From contig JAGWJY010000032.1 of NCBI GenBank assembly GCA_028865545.1, forward strand, positions 1 to 41,476: DNA of 41,476 nucleotides, given 5' to 3'. Source of the DNA: Alphaproteobacteria bacterium. GTDB lineage: Bacteria; Pseudomonadota; Alphaproteobacteria; Micropepsales; Micropepsaceae. This document shows, in pieces, positions 40,296 to 41,476 of the stretch. The notes below the pieces were generated by a model. The model did no database searches. It had not been told where the DNA came from and was given only the letters and a program-made list of their open reading frames with translations. The number at the start of each line of letters is the position of its first letter. Position 1 is the stretch's first letter. Made by a program: the position numbers and the translations under genes.

Positions 40296-41476
40296 TCACA
40301 TCTGCATCGTCCAACCTTCGACGCCCATCGCCGCCTGACGCACAGCTTCGGTGAGAGTGGGATGGGCGTGCGAGGTACGCGCGATGTCTTCAGAGGCGAT
40401 GCCGAGTTCGACGGCCAGCGCCGCTTCGGCGATCAGGTTGCCGGCCTCGGGGCCGAGAATGTGCACGCCGAGCACCCGATCGGTCTTGGCGTCGGCGAGA
40501 ACCTTGGCGAAACCGTCGGTCGCGGCGATGGTCTTGGCGCGCGCATTGGCGGTGAAGGGAAACTTGCCGACCTTGTAGGCGATGCCGGCCGTCTTCAGTT
40601 CCTCTTCGGTCTTGCCGACAGAGGCCACTTCCGGCGCGGTGTAGACCACGGCCGGGATGGCGTCATAATTCACATGCCCCGCCTTGCCGGCAATGCGTTC
40701 GGCGCAGGCCACCGCTTCATCTTCGGCCTTGTGGGCGAGCATGGCGCCTTCGCGACAGTCGCCGATGGCATAGATGCCCGGTACGTTGGTCTTGAAATGT
40801 GCGTCGGTGACGATGCGGCCGCGCACGTCCAGTGCCACACCGATCTTGTCCAGTCCGAGACCATCCGTATACGGACGGCGACCTATGGAGACCAGCAGCA
40901 CGTCGGTGTCCACTGTCTGGCGGTCGCCGCCGGCCGCTGCTTCCAGGCTGACGCGCAGTGACTTGCCGATCTTCTCGACGCCGACCACCTTGGTGGAAAG
41001 CTGGAACTTCATGCCCTGCTTCTGCAGGATGCGCTGGAACTGCTTGCCGATCTCGCCGTCGAGGCCCGGCGTGATGCGATCGAGGAATTCCACGACCAGC
41101 ACTTCGCTGCCGAGCCGCCGCCACACCGAGCCAAGCTCGAGGCCGATATAGCCGCCGCCGACCACCAACAGACGCTTGGGCACTTCCTTGAGGGCCAGCG
41201 CGCCGGTGGAGCTGACGATCTGCTGCTCATCGACGGTGACGCCGGGCAGCGGCATCACATCCGAGCCCGTGGCGACGATGATATGCTTGGTCTCCAGCGT
41301 GCGCAGCGTGCCGTCCGCCGCTTTGACCTCGACCTTGCCGGGGGCTGCGATGCGCGCCTCGCCGACGATGGCTTCCGACTTGTTCTTCTTGAGCAGGAAT
41401 TCGACGCCCTTGGTGAGTTCGCCGACCACCTTGTCCTTGTGCGCCATCATGGTGGGAAGATCGAGACTGACCTGGG
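40296..41476 (-). CDS. lpdA: Dihydrolipoamide dehydrogenase (E3), N-terminus cut off by window edge
   Basis: About 393 C-terminal codons are present; the start and the FAD redox-disulfide region lie beyond the right edge. Visible parts are the FAD/NAD segments (HIIVATGSDVMPLPGV, RLLVVGGGYIGLELGSVWRRLG), AIGDCREGAMLAHKAEDEAVACAERIAG, and the dimer interface ending SHAHPTLTEAVRQAAMG with the catalytic His-Glu pair. E3 reoxidises lipoyl groups of the 2-oxoacid dehydrogenase complexes. An ATG at 41450 is internal and not the true start. Confidence 0.95.
   Translation of the reverse strand, partial: QVSLDLPTMMAHKDKVVGELTKGVEFLLKKNKSEAIVGEARIAAPGKVEVKAADGTLRTLETKHIIVATGSDVMPLPGVTVDEQQIVSSTGALALKEVPKRLLVVGGGYIGLELGSVWRRLGSEVLVVEFLDRITPGLDGEIGKQFQRILQKQGMKFQLSTKVVGVEKIGKSLRVSLEAAAGGDRQTVDTDVLLVSIGRRPYTDGLGLDKIGVALDVRGRIVTDAHFKTNVPGIYAIGDCREGAMLAHKAEDEAVACAERIAGKAGHVNYDAIPAVVYTAPEVASVGKTEEELKTAGIAYKVGKFPFTANARAKTIAATDGFAKVLADAKTDRVLGVHILGPEAGNLIAEAALAVELGIASEDIARTSHAHPTLTEAVRQAAMGVEGWTMQM

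Noticed and set aside
1-41476. CRISPR arrays, IS elements, integrases, toxin-antitoxin or defence genes
   Set aside because: None found: no regularly spaced repeats, transposase motifs (DDE, HTH-DDE pairs), integrase R-H-R-Y blocks or recognised defence domains. The small winged-helix ORF at 5396-5575 has no partner toxin.

Overview
The window is high-GC proteobacterial chromosomal DNA, almost certainly from an alphaproteobacterium. The purL-bolA-grxD order, BolA next to a CGFS glutaredoxin, OprB-type porins, the bactofilins and the SqrR/SQR pair all fit that class. No phage, plasmid, IS element, rRNA or CRISPR array is visible. The genus cannot be fixed from sequence reading alone.

Layout. 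1-3205: end of purL, bolA, a small membrane gene, CGFS glutaredoxin grxD, a GST, rpsD with a clear promoter and terminator, tRNA-Leu(TAA), and a degraded small ORF lying antisense beside the tRNA. 3293-8080: an exported retropepsin-like protease and a TPR protein, then an OprB-type porin bracketed by a frameshifted DUF1993 copy and an intact DUF1993 gene (a direct duplication). 8167-11778: a PepSY / cytochrome b561 / response regulator / histidine kinase operon, divergent from an exported rubrerythrin-like protein. Between them lies an OmpR-type operator made of two facing tandem repeats. 11968-15274: a methylmalonyl-CoA decarboxylase-like protein, a Pro/Ala-rich anchored protein, a LuxR-VOC fusion and a bactofilin pair. 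15281-26081: exported and oxidative metabolism genes, namely an IorAB-type molybdenum hydroxylase, a TolB-like/VOC/type-B carboxylesterase run, a thioredoxin, an M3 oligopeptidase and a SIMPL protein.

26193-30191: tRNA-Ile2(CAT), then a divergent pair of exported glycosidases, GH92 and GH47. Both families are alpha-mannosidases, so the pair probably trims alpha-mannosides outside the cytoplasm. 30348-37773 is a coherent sulfide/persulfide-stress locus. A BigR/SqrR-type ArsR repressor has a cysteine pair with the spacing known for persulfide sensors. It sits on a palindrome inside its own promoter, divergent from a sulfide:quinone oxidoreductase with all three catalytic cysteines and a DUF2892 membrane protein. 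Downstream of the repressor, in translationally overlapping order, follow a rhodanese, an RND adaptor, an RND pump and a TauE/SafE exporter.

37951-38685 encodes a protein that closely resembles RquA, the rhodoquinone-forming enzyme with a non-canonical SAM motif. This implies a low-potential quinone pool and anaerobic fumarate-type respiration. The window ends with a small membrane protein, a strong terminator, a Tat-exported gluconolactonase-like protein and the C-terminal part of dihydrolipoamide dehydrogenase.

The most interesting parts are the sulfide locus with its dedicated RND pump of unknown substrate, its adjacency to rquA, the GH47/GH92 pair, and the 11-bp-period operator at 11181-11248.
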